64,000 nucleotides of DNA, taken from positions 1 through 64,000 of the forward strand of contig NZ_JAFFZE010000030.1 in NCBI RefSeq assembly GCF_025165815.1, given 5' to 3'. Both the position numbers and the translations under genes were made by a program. The notes under the pieces are model-generated. The model ran no database searches. It saw only the letters and a list, made by a program, of their open reading frames with translations, and was not told the origin of the DNA. Of this stretch, positions 1-9,700 are shown piece by piece. How positions within the stretch are numbered: the first letter of the stretch is position 1; every line of letters starts with the position of its first letter. The DNA is from Actinophytocola gossypii (GTDB taxonomy: Bacteria > Actinomycetota > Actinomycetes > Mycobacteriales > Pseudonocardiaceae).

Positions 1-68
1 GATTTGGTCTGCTCACGAGCCAGCTCGACAGCACGACGACGGAACTCAGGCGGGTGTGGTGCAGGCAC
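1..68 (-). CDS. IS3-family transposase OrfA, N-terminal fragment (partial at window edge)
   Basis: A GTG at 68 preceded by GGAGGA (81-76) opens a frame reading VPAPHPPEFRRRAVELAREQ, the classic first residues of the helix-turn-helix OrfA protein of IS3-family elements. The remainder lies outside the window. OrfA binds the inverted repeats and is normally joined to OrfB by programmed frameshifting. Confidence 0.75.
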   Translation of the reverse strand, partial: MPAPHPPEFRRRAVELAREQTK

Positions 69-134
69 GAAGACATCCTCCCTGGTGACCACAGGTCACC
101 TCAGGTGAGGTGTCCGGGCAACGGGGGAACCTCA
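1..134 (-). mobile_element. Terminal part of an IS3-family insertion sequence, running off the left edge
   Basis: Read on the minus strand from 134, the sequence opens with TGAGGTTCCCCCGTTGCCCG, which has the TG start usual for IS3-family ends. It is followed by a ribosome site and the first codons of an orfA transposase. Almost the same end occurs at 27071 on the plus strand with one extra C, so the two are ends of related elements in the same orientation. Only about 130 bp lie in the window. Confidence 0.7.
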
Positions 135-228
135 CCACACCAGCACGCTCACACCAGACCCGCCACAAACCTGCTGGTCAAACCAGCCCTGAATGGACAC
201 TCTCCAACCACGACAGGCCGCGCGGGCA

Positions 229-573
229 CTATAGATAGATCCGACGCTCCTTCGCTACCGGGTCATCTGCCTCGCCGTAACGCAGAATCACGTAATCAGG
301 GCGTATTGTATTGTTGCGCAACAGGGTCGAGATTGATTCGTACAGAGCATTCGCATCTGGTCCATAAAGGAAAAGTGCTGCTTCGCCGCCACCAAACTCG
401 TCACCATCAAGTTCGCCTATACCCGCCGCCCTGAGCGCATTTTCAATCTTTCTTCCCAGCGCGCGAACTTCATCACGCTCATAGCCTGAACCGAAGTCGT
501 CGTCGCTTAGCTTGAAATGCACTATTACTGCGTTCTCAGACAAAGCCTGCATACTCCGTTCGTCACTCTTCAC
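229..573 (-). CDS. Probable immunity protein for the upstream Rhs GIY-YIG toxin
   Basis: This is a small acidic cytoplasmic-looking protein of 114 residues with no signal peptide or membrane segment. A motif GDEFGGGEAALFLYGPDA is visible near residues 58-75. I recall the pattern (VIVHFKLSDDDFG near the start, then YGPDANALYE) from small uncharacterised actinobacterial proteins but cannot name the family. It lies 42 nt after the stop of the Rhs toxin on the same strand, which is the usual place for the cognate immunity gene of a polymorphic toxin. The start is GTG 573; ATG 552 is an alternative, and neither has a strong ribosome site. Gene reality is fairly secure; the immunity role is inferred from position. 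Confidence 0.65.
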   Translation of the reverse strand: MKSDERSMQALSENAVIVHFKLSDDDFGSGYERDEVRALGRKIENALRAAGIGELDGDEFGGGEAALFLYGPDANALYESISTLLRNNTIRPDYVILRYGEADDPVAKERRIYL

Positions 574-614
574 ACTGTCGCACTTCTAAGTTTCGAGCGA
601 GCAAGCCTAGCAGG

Positions 615-3600
615 TCACGAGCTTCGACGACGGAGGCCAGGCGAGTTCACATCGTTTGCAAGATTTTCTTTCCCTCCAAGCAGCTCAATAACATCAGCCT
701 CAACCGCCTCTCGTGCATCTTTATCGCCACAAACGTGAATACATATGACGTGACCATCAGCATCACGTTTTCCGGTACGCACGTGTTCCTTTAGGCGGCG
801 ATCAAAGTTGTTTGTCTGACCCACATAAGGCAGACCAGACCGCTTCTCTGTAAAGACATATACTCCAGAGTTATCGCAATTATGGACCAGCACCGGCACA
901 TCAGTGACAAGGACGTGGTACGTGTGGATGTCGTTGATGGTGAGGTTGTGGACTCTTTGGTGCGTGATGTAGGGCCGGGTGGCCAGTACCTCACCCTGGC
1001 TTGTACCCGCGACCCGTAGGTCGTCGCCTGTGCGTAGGTCTTCTGCGTGGATCCAGCGGGCGTGGTTGTCGATCCAGAAGGGGTGGTTGGCGGTGGCGGT
1101 CACGGTGCCGGTTTGGTCGCCGGTGGGGCCGTCGGTGTCGATGGTGACCTCGACCAGGTTCTTGCGGCCCTGGCCGACGATCGTCGCGACCACCTCGCGA
1201 GGGCCAGTCTCACCGGTCACCGGATCCGTAGCCAGCACCAAGTCCCCGACTTCGACGTCATCGATCGGCTTCGACGCGCCATCAGCCAGCAGCACCTCGG
1301 TACCTGGCACAAAGCTATTGGTCTTGCACGATCGGACTCCGGTACGCGCGGCATCGGCGGCGTTGTCGATACCGCGGAGCAGCCGGGCGCCCGGGACCGC
1401 GCTCGCGGCCAACCACGCACACGACTCCGCGCTACCACCCAAACAATCGACCGCATCCGGAACCGGCGTCAGCTCGTACACGAACCGCATCAGGTTGACC
1501 AGACCGTCACCCCACACGTCCGGCATGCACTCATCGGCCGCACCGTTCTGGATCTGACAGACGATTCGCCATCCCACATCACTCTGGAGCGCGAACTCAA
1601 GGGCCTCCAACCGAGAGAACCGGGCCGACCCCTTATATTTATTCTTTTTAAAATAGGCGAGAAGACTCGGGTCGATGGACTGGCCCAGGATCGGCGAGTT
1701 CATGTACACGTCACGTGCGGCCGCGTCCGGGTCCACACCCGACTTGTCCTGGGCCTTGTCGTTGTACTCCTGTGCCTTGTCCGGGTTCGTCGTCCACAAC
1801 GGGCCCTCATACGGACAGTCCCCACCAGGACCGCCACCACAGATGTAGTAAAGCCCGCTTGGATCGGTGAACGTCATCGGACTGTTGTTGGCGTAGGCGT
1901 AGCCGTGCATCTGCTGTGAATCAGCCAGATCCATCAACGGATCAACCGACACGAACCGCCCCAGGGCGGGGTCGTACTCACGCGCACCCAAATGCGTCAA
2001 CCCGGTCGAGGTGTCGATCGTGCCGCCCACGAACCCTCGCTCACCCGGCCATCCGACCGGTGCCGCGCCGCGGGGCGCGCCGAACGGCTGATGCCGACGA
2101 CGCGTCACATCCAAGGTGTTCTGATTGATCGACACCTCGGCGGTGCCGTTGCGGTCACCCGCCAACCACGACAGACCCGAACCCTTACGAACCGCGACCG
2201 TCTGCCCACCATGCGCGTAGTACCGGGTACCGGTCCGCACACCCGACTGGCGGTCGAGACGGATCTCCTGGTTACCCAGATACAACGTCACCGCCTGTGG
2301 ATCACGCCGGATCAACCGGTCACCGCCGGGGGTGTAGACGAACGTCGTCTCCGCGCCGGCCTCGGTGGTGACCTTGTTGAGGTGGCCCTCGGCGTCCCAC
2401 TCGAGTGTCTGCTCCTCACCCACCACAGAGCGGCTGGTGGTATTGCCCACCGCGTCGTAACCGAACTCCTCCAATCTCGTCCCACCGGAGTCGGCGGTGG
2501 TCACGGAGTTCAGACGGTGGCCGGTGCTCGCATACGTGCGGGTCGTGTCACCGGACAGGCCGTGTTGGGTCTCGGTGGTCCGGTTGCCGACCTCGTCGTA
2601 GGCGAAGGTGTGCCAGTACGGTGCCGGACCACCCAGCCCCACCCTCGTCGGCTCCGCATCACAGCCAGCGGCTGGTGTCCATGCTTCGGTCAACCGTCGC
2701 AGGTGGTCGTAGCGGAAGCACTGGGTGTCGGCGGGTTGGTTGATCGGCGTGTCGGCCATGGACAGGACGTTGCCGGCGTCGTCGTAGGTGTAGTGGTAGT
2801 CGGCGACCATCGGGCGTGGGATTTCGGCGTCGACGACGGTGCGTTCCAGTCGGCGGGTGTCGTCCTCGTAGTAGTACGAGAGCCATGCCCGCTGTGTGTC
2901 CTGTCCGAGTGTCAGGCGTTGTGGTTCGCCGTAGCGGGTGTAGTTCGTACCGAGCACGTAGTCGACCGTGCTGTCGATGCCGCCGCGCGTTCCATCCGGT
3001 AGGCCGAGGTCGTTGTAGTCGTAGACAACGCTTTCCTCGGCCAGGTCGCCCGCTTCCGGGTACGACTCCGAGCCCAGGGAGCCGTCTGGCCGGTAGGTCA
3101 GGTACGAGGTGTAGGTGCCTGCGAGGTTGCCTTCGGCTGCGGGGATGTCCACTTCCGTTACGCCCGGTTGGTACAGAGGCGAGTACCCGGTCACTCTGGT
3201 GGTGTAGGCGGCGGCGCCGACGTAGCGGGTGGCGGTCGCTGGTTGGCCTTTGGCGAACGGGACGGTGTCGTAGGTCCAGTCGGCGAGTCGGGTGCCGGTG
3301 GTCGAGTCCCGGTGCAGTGTGGTTTTGCGGCCGAGGGCGTCGTAGGAGTACACGAGTGTCGCACCGCGCGCGTCGGTGGAGGATAGGAGCTGGTTGGCGT
3401 TGTCGTAGGTGTAGGTGGACTGGCCGCGATCGGGGTCGTCTTCGGCGATCTTGCGGCCGCGGAGGTCGTAGTCGTAGGTCCAGACGTTGTCGCCTGGATC
3501 GGTCACCGTTTTCAGGTCACCGGCGGGGGTGTAGGTGTAGGTGGTGGCCTGGAACCCGTCCGGGCCGTGTTGGCGGAGTTCGGTGGTGCGACCGCGGGCG

Positions 3601-6600
3601 TCGGTGATCGTGGTCGTTCGGGTGCCGCCCTGGGGTGGGGTGACGGTGGTCCGGTCGCCGCCGTAGGTGGTGGTGGTCTCCCATCGTTTCTCGCCGTAGC
3701 CGTGGAACGCCTGGGACACGGGACGGCCGGCGCCGTCGAACAAGCTGACGGTCATGCCCGGGATGGAGTTCTCGAACGGCAACCAGAGTTGAGTGTTGAC
3801 CGAGGAGCCGTTGTAGTAGGGCTGGGTTACTCGTGCGGGGCGGCCGTGGGAGTCGTAGCGGATGTCGGACAGCAGCCGGCCGCCGCCGGGCGCGGGGGTC
3901 TGGGTTTGCCGTTTGCGGAGCAGCCCGTCGTAGAGGTCGTGGTTGGTCGTGTAGTTGCCGTTGGGCCGCAGCGTCGTGGTCGTGATGACGTTCGGGCCGT
4001 TCTTGCGGATCTGGTAGGAGAAGCGGTGGTTGCCGTTGGCGTGCTGGGACTTGCGTCGGTTCGCCAGCCACACCTCGGTGGTGCGGCCGAGCGCGTCGTA
4101 GGTGATCTCGGTGGGTCGGGTGTTGGGGTCTTCGATCAGGGTCGGCTGGCCTCGGCGGGGGTCGTAGGTCGTGGTGGTGGAGAGGCCTTCGGGGACCGTG
4201 TCGGTGCCGGGGGTGGTGGTGACGACCTGCGTGGTCGGGCCGCCGAGGGCAGGGGTGTAGGCGGTCGTGGTGGTGTTGCCGAGCGCGTCGGTGGCCGCAG
4301 TGACACGGCCGTGGTCGTCGTACTCGCTGCTCCCGGTGGTGACGTAGACCGGGCCGGACGCGGGGCGGGAGGCGGCGACACGAACCTCGGTGGCGTTCCC
4401 GATCGTCGGGGGCGTGTTGTTGGTGTGGCCGTCGTAGAAGGTGCGGGTGTCGCTGACCGCGTCGGCGGGGAACTCCGGGGTCTGTCCGCAGCGGAGGGAC
4501 ACGGTCTCGACGCGGGTCGGGAAGTCGATCAGCCACCTGGTGGTGTTCGGCGTGTAGGTGGTGGTGGTGCACAGGTCGTCGATGTCGGTGGCGATGTCGC
4601 CGACGTCGTTGACCGAGGTCGGCAGGCCATAGGTGGTGTCGTAGGTCGTCTCGGTGCTGGTGACTCGACGACCGCCGGCGGCGAGCACGGTGTAGGTCTT
4701 CGCTACACCGGAGCGGACGATGTAGGACTTGAACGGGCCCCGCGTCGCGGTTGGACCGTGCACGAACGGCGTGCTGATCGTCTTCGTCAGGCGGACCGGG
4801 ACGGGCGCGGTCGACGGGGCCTCCCTCGCGAACGTCGCGGTCTCGTACTGGAACCCGCGCAACCAATCCGAGTCGGTGCGCGAGACGTTCTCACTGTCGG
4901 GAACGGTCACCGACCGAGTTCCGTTGGGAAGCTTGTCGCCGTGCATGCCGCGGTGGAACCGCTGCTCGGTCATCGTCCGCGGGCCGTCCTCGCCGGAGCC
5001 CTTGCGGATCCTGATCCGGTTGAAGCCCCGGAACTCGTCCCAGGTCTTCTTGTCCTCCTTCACGAACTCGGAGGTGTTCCAGTGCCACGCCGCACCACCG
5101 AGGTACTCGTAGGCCGTTTCGACCGCGAGCGTGCCGGCGACGCCGTCGTACTCGTTGATCGACTCCACGACGTACTTGTGGAAGTAGTCGGTGCGTTCCG
5201 GTGACATCGGAGGTGTCCATCGCACCGGGAAACAGCGTTTGGTGTTCGTGTGCGCGTTCGCGGGCATCGAGGAGCCGTGCACGCAGTCCGGTTCGGCGTA
5301 ACGGATCGAGGTCACGCCGCCGGCCTCGGAGACGATCGCGTTCATCCGGAACCGGATCAGTGCGGAGTAGCCGTCGACGCCGTGCACGCGGTTGGGCATC
5401 CGTACACCGTCGAAGGTCACCTCCGGCAACGAGATCGCGGTTCCGGTGTGCCCGGTGTGCGTGATCCCCTTCAGCCACAGTGCGGCCTTCTCGCCGTCAC
5501 CAGGGTCGGGCATGATGTGCCGGAGCTTCCAGCTGTCGACGGTGGCCAGCTGTCCGGAAACACGCGCCTTCGTGGTGACGGTGGTGAGTTTCTTGGTCGT
5601 CCAGAACGTCGGCGACCACGTGTCCTCGCACGTTCCGCCGGTGCAGCGCAGATCCAGCGGCACGTCAGGCAGGTTCAGCGGCTTGTCCAGCGTGCAGTCC
5701 GAGCCGGGCACGCAGCGGTCAGCGACCGTGAAGGTCATCTGGCCGGCGGCCGGCACCGACGGGTCGTCGGCCCGCAGACCGTAGTCCACGCGATCCAGCC
5801 AGCCGCCGCGGACGTACTGGGTGGCGGCGCTGTTCTTGTTACGGCCGTAGAAGTTCGTCTCGGTCTGGTAGTGGTAGCGGATCATGTTGCCGTGCCGGTC
5901 GACGACCTTGTCGAGGTTCCACCGGTAGGCCTGCGTGCACCACGAGCCGGCGAACGTTGCGGCGTGGCAGGGCTCGTTGGCGTCGTCGCCGAACACCGGC
6001 ACCGTCCAGGTCGACTTCGACGCCGCGCTCGACCCGTAGAAGTACTGCGTGCCGTCGACCGTGGTGACCTTCCACGTCTCGTTGTTGTCGTCGGCGTTGT
6101 CCCCGTTGGTGAGCCGCTCGACCCGCGACCCGTCGTCGGACTTCGGCTTCCAGACCGAGCTCGTGCCGACCCGCACGAGCTCGGAGCCCGACCCGTTCAG
6201 CGACAGCGTCGCGTTGTCGGTGTGCCAGCACAGGTCCGCCGGCTTCGGGTCGGCGACACCGTCCAGGTCGTCGCCGCAGCCGCGGTACCGGCGCTCGATG
6301 AACCCGGGCCACAGGCTCCACCCGTCACCCACCCAGGACGCCTGGTTGTTCGTGGCGCTGGTCAACCCGTCCACCGCGCCCGAGGAGTACGACAGCCCAA
6401 GCTGGGGAACCAACCCGCCAGGCGCCGGCGGCACCGGCAGCGGATAGGACCAGGTGAAGTCGCCGGTTTGTCCGGAAACCTGCCAGGTGGCGGACGGCTT
6501 CAGCGAGGTCGCCGTGTAGGTGCCGCCACCCGCCGAGAACTCCTCGCCGACGGTCTGCTCGCCGTCCCGTGCGAACTCCGACGTCTCGTCGGTCGACGCT

Positions 6601-6761
6601 GGTGCGTCCCGCCCGGCCTGGCTGCCACCGACCGAACTCACCGGTGGCAGCGGCACCGACGGGCCGCTCTGCGCCGACGCCACCGGTGGCAGGGTCACCT
6701 GCACCAGGGTCGCCGCCAGCGCCGCGGACAGGAACAGGGCGCCACTTCGCCACAGCCGCAT
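615..6761 (-). CDS. Secreted Rhs-repeat polymorphic toxin with Hint domain and C-terminal GIY-YIG nuclease
   Basis: The protein has 2048 residues. ATG 6761 was chosen because AGGAAA lies just upstream and it directly opens a signal peptide (MRLWRSGALFLSAALAATLV... ending near ASAQS). A SpvB/Tc-toxin-like N-terminal segment (PVPPAPGGLVPQLGLSYSSG) is followed by many YD/Rhs repeats over roughly residues 800-1600. The Rhs core end (YDPALGRFVSVDP, about residue 1600) is intact. A Hint autoprocessing domain runs from about 1812 (SFVPGTEVLLADG) to its HN end (VPVLVHN, about 1956). The last about 90 residues are a GIY-YIG nuclease: GVYVF, YVGQT and FDRRLKEH are visible with a following Glu-rich helix. 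The known family model is that Hint cleavage releases the nuclease into a target cell. It follows the LamG gene by 38 nt and precedes its probable immunity gene. Confidence 0.9.
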   Translation of the reverse strand: MRLWRSGALFLSAALAATLVQVTLPPVASAQSGPSVPLPPVSSVGGSQAGRDAPASTDETSEFARDGEQTVGEEFSAGGGTYTATSLKPSATWQVSGQTGDFTWSYPLPVPPAPGGLVPQLGLSYSSGAVDGLTSATNNQASWVGDGWSLWPGFIERRYRGCGDDLDGVADPKPADLCWHTDNATLSLNGSGSELVRVGTSSVWKPKSDDGSRVERLTNGDNADDNNETWKVTTVDGTQYFYGSSAASKSTWTVPVFGDDANEPCHAATFAGSWCTQAYRWNLDKVVDRHGNMIRYHYQTETNFYGRNKNSAATQYVRGGWLDRVDYGLRADDPSVPAAGQMTFTVADRCVPGSDCTLDKPLNLPDVPLDLRCTGGTCEDTWSPTFWTTKKLTTVTTKARVSGQLATVDSWKLRHIMPDPGDGEKAALWLKGITHTGHTGTAISLPEVTFDGVRMPNRVHGVDGYSALIRFRMNAIVSEAGGVTSIRYAEPDCVHGSSMPANAHTNTKRCFPVRWTPPMSPERTDYFHKYVVESINEYDGVAGTLAVETAYEYLGGAAWHWNTSEFVKEDKKTWDEFRGFNRIRIRKGSGEDGPRTMTEQRFHRGMHGDKLPNGTRSVTVPDSENVSRTDSDWLRGFQYETATFAREAPSTAPVPVRLTKTISTPFVHGPTATRGPFKSYIVRSGVAKTYTVLAAGGRRVTSTETTYDTTYGLPTSVNDVGDIATDIDDLCTTTTYTPNTTRWLIDFPTRVETVSLRCGQTPEFPADAVSDTRTFYDGHTNNTPPTIGNATEVRVAASRPASGPVYVTTGSSEYDDHGRVTAATDALGNTTTTAYTPALGGPTTQVVTTTPGTDTVPEGLSTTTTYDPRRGQPTLIEDPNTRPTEITYDALGRTTEVWLANRRKSQHANGNHRFSYQIRKNGPNVITTTTLRPNGNYTTNHDLYDGLLRKRQTQTPAPGGGRLLSDIRYDSHGRPARVTQPYYNGSSVNTQLWLPFENSIPGMTVSLFDGAGRPVSQAFHGYGEKRWETTTTYGGDRTTVTPPQGGTRTTTITDARGRTTELRQHGPDGFQATTYTYTPAGDLKTVTDPGDNVWTYDYDLRGRKIAEDDPDRGQSTYTYDNANQLLSSTDARGATLVYSYDALGRKTTLHRDSTTGTRLADWTYDTVPFAKGQPATATRYVGAAAYTTRVTGYSPLYQPGVTEVDIPAAEGNLAGTYTSYLTYRPDGSLGSESYPEAGDLAEESVVYDYNDLGLPDGTRGGIDSTVDYVLGTNYTRYGEPQRLTLGQDTQRAWLSYYYEDDTRRLERTVVDAEIPRPMVADYHYTYDDAGNVLSMADTPINQPADTQCFRYDHLRRLTEAWTPAAGCDAEPTRVGLGGPAPYWHTFAYDEVGNRTTETQHGLSGDTTRTYASTGHRLNSVTTADSGGTRLEEFGYDAVGNTTSRSVVGEEQTLEWDAEGHLNKVTTEAGAETTFVYTPGGDRLIRRDPQAVTLYLGNQEIRLDRQSGVRTGTRYYAHGGQTVAVRKGSGLSWLAGDRNGTAEVSINQNTLDVTRRRHQPFGAPRGAAPVGWPGERGFVGGTIDTSTGLTHLGAREYDPALGRFVSVDPLMDLADSQQMHGYAYANNSPMTFTDPSGLYYICGGGPGGDCPYEGPLWTTNPDKAQEYNDKAQDKSGVDPDAAARDVYMNSPILGQSIDPSLLAYFKKNKYKGSARFSRLEALEFALQSDVGWRIVCQIQNGAADECMPDVWGDGLVNLMRFVYELTPVPDAVDCLGGSAESCAWLAASAVPGARLLRGIDNAADAARTGVRSCKTNSFVPGTEVLLADGASKPIDDVEVGDLVLATDPVTGETGPREVVATIVGQGRKNLVEVTIDTDGPTGDQTGTVTATANHPFWIDNHARWIHAEDLRTGDDLRVAGTSQGEVLATRPYITHQRVHNLTINDIHTYHVLVTDVPVLVHNCDNSGVYVFTEKRSGLPYVGQTNNFDRRLKEHVRTGKRDADGHVICIHVCGDKDAREAVEADVIELLGGKENLANDVNSPGLRRRSS

Positions 6762-6799
6762 GAGTTTCCTTTCCAACAGCAGACGAGGAGCGGGGGCGC

Positions 6800-9700
6800 T
6801 CAGTCGGTTCCGGGCACCGGTACCGGTGGGACCGCCAGCACGTGCCCCAGCAGACGGTCCACGGTGTGCCCACCGCACGTTTCGGACAGCGAGGTGAACC
6901 GCTGGACGTCCTGCTGCTCGCCGACGTCCGACAGGCACCGGTACAGCGGATAGGTGAGCAGCTCCGGTGGCGCCTCAGCCCAGACGTGCCCGATCGTGGC
7001 CACCACCTGCGCGCCCTCACAGGCCGGGTCGACCGAGGTGAACGTGTCGGTGTCGGCACGGCAGCTCATCAGGGGCTGGGTGCCGGGCACCGCGACCAGC
7101 GGGACCCAACCCTGGTCGCCCTCGGCCAGGTAGCCCGGCGTCGTCCCGTCCACGGTCGTCCAGTGATCGTCACCGTACGGGCCGCGATACCGGGCCAGCG
7201 GCGCGTAGGCGGCCGCATATCCGAGCACGACCTCCTCGGTGGCCGCGCCGCAGTCAACCGCGTCGAACCGGTCTCCATCGGTCGCGCACCGGTAGATCGG
7301 CACGGTGGCCGCGTGCTCCGGCGGTGTGGTGTGCACCAGTCCGATCTCGCCCAAGAACACCTGTCCACCGCATGCCGCGTCGGTCGAGGTGAACAGGTCG
7401 GTTCCCGTCTGGCACGCGTACAGCACATGCGTGCCATCCGGCACCGTACCGTCCTGCTCGCGCTGCACCGGGGTCCCGAGAGTGCGCTCGAATCGGTACC
7501 CGGCACGCACTGGCTCGCTCGTGGCGGCCGTGTACCGGTCCCCGACCGCGTTGACGAACACTCCGAGCGTCCCCGGCTGCGGCGCCGACCAACCGGCCCG
7601 CCGCGCGATCTCGTCGTCGGACACCATTCCGAGATCCGCGCGCGCCTCGTCGATCACGCCCGGGAAGAACTCGGCCGGCTCGCCGTTGACCACGCCCCGA
7701 CCGATCGTGAACCCGCCGGTGGCCGCCCACAGCGGCAGGTGATTGCGGGTACCGGACAACTGCCCGTCGACGTACAGCCGGACCTGCTGCGCGGCCCGGT
7801 CGTAGACACCAGTCAGCTGCACCCACCGATTCAGCACCGCTGGTTGCGCCGACGCCGCATAGGTCAACGCGGCTCCGTCGGTGTCCGAAGCTCGAGAACC
7901 GAACACCCACCGGCCGTTCTCCGGACGGTACTGCAAGACGAACCCGCTCATCCGGCTGCCGTCCTGCCCCAGCACGGTGGCCACCTGATCCCTCCGGCTG
8001 AGCTTCGCCCAGGCCGAGACCGTGAAGCTGTCCCGCATGGACAAACCACGCACAGCGGTCACCGCCGCTCCCGACTCGCCGTCAAGTGCCAGCGCCTGAC
8101 CGCTGATCCCGGGCACGAAGGAAGCCCCGTCGGAAACCGTCGCCGCCGCACGGCCGGTGTAGTCCCGGCCCGTTCCGTCATCGAACCGCCACGAACTCAA
8201 CGTCATCCACGACGCGCTGTCGTGCACCAACCGGATCTCACCGTCGGACAACGCACCGGAGAACACCCGCACGTCGTCGATCCCTCGCGGGAAGAACCCC
8301 ATGTTGGCGCCATTCCACTTCCCACGCCCGATCGTGAACGGACCATCCGACGCCGGGATCGTGACGCCATAACGCTGAGCAACCAGCACTCCGTTGACGA
8401 ACAACCTCAGCTCGTGCTCGTCCTTGTCGTAGACCACACCCAGATGGGTCCACTCACCAAGCCAGGCAGGCTCGGTGGACACGATCGCCTTCGTCGCCGG
8501 GTCAACGGTGTCCGTTTCGGGCACCACCACCGACCACCGCTTCTCCGTCGGCTCGAACCCCAACAGGAACGAACTCGCCTGGGCACCGTCCTGGCCAAGC
8601 ACCACCTTGCCCGCACCCTCGTCGGTGGACAGATACACCCACGCGGTCGCCGAGAAGCTCTCCCCGTCCCGCACCACGGGCTCCGCCGTCTGGGCATAAC
8701 TCGTCGCACCGTTGAACCACGCCGCCCTACCTCGACGACCAGGCTTCCAGTCCCCCGCGTCACCGCTGCCGCCGTGGATCGTCGCGTGCCGCTGGTACTC
8801 GCTCCCGTCACTGGCGGTGTTGCCAGTACCTTCGTCGAAGGTCCACAAACCCAGATCCGGCTCGGGAAGCGTCGGCGGAGGTGACGCGGCGGGAAACGAC
8901 TGCCGAAGGGTTTCGACGCGAGCACGGCTCAGAGCACCGGAATAGAGCCGAACGTCATCGACCCGGCCCGGCCAGTACTCGACAGATTGTCGGTCCGCGC
9001 GCCCCCGTCCGATGTGTAGTTGGCCGTCGGCGTGCCAAGAGGTGGGCAACACGTCGTCGTACTGTTGGACATTCTCGACATAGAGCCGAATCAGACCGCT
9101 CGGCTGGTCATAGACCCCCACCAGATGTACCCACGTTCGCACCTCCGATTGCCGGGTCGACACGGCAGCACGAATATCGGGAGAACCAGCGGTGTCCGCA
9201 ACAGGCATCTCGAAAACCCACTGACCGAACGGATACTCCATGCTCCGTGGCCGGTACCCGAGCTGGAACTTGCTGGTGTGCGTGCCATCAAGGCTCACCG
9301 CGGTGGCGGCGTCGGCAGTGCTGTCCAGATAGACCCAGGCCGCCACGGAGAAACTTTCATCGGTCCGTAGGTCCACGCCACTCGTCGAGACCACTCCGTC
9401 ACCACCGTTGAGATGGACCGCATTGGCAACCCGACCATCCCCGAAGGCCGCACCGCCGGACAACGTGCCGCCGCGCGAACCGACCGCGTCGGCGGCGTTG
9501 GTGCCGCTGGCCTCGTCGAGCCGCCAGTGGTGCACCAAGCTCAGATCGCGGCCTGCCATTACCCGGATCTGGTCGTGCAGCAGCGGTCTGCTGTAGACGG
9601 ACACGTCGTCGATCGCGCCGGTGAAGTGATCGGAATAGCCGCCGTCGTGTCGCCCACGCCCGATCTGCAGGTCACCCTCGGCCGTGAACGACGCCGTGTC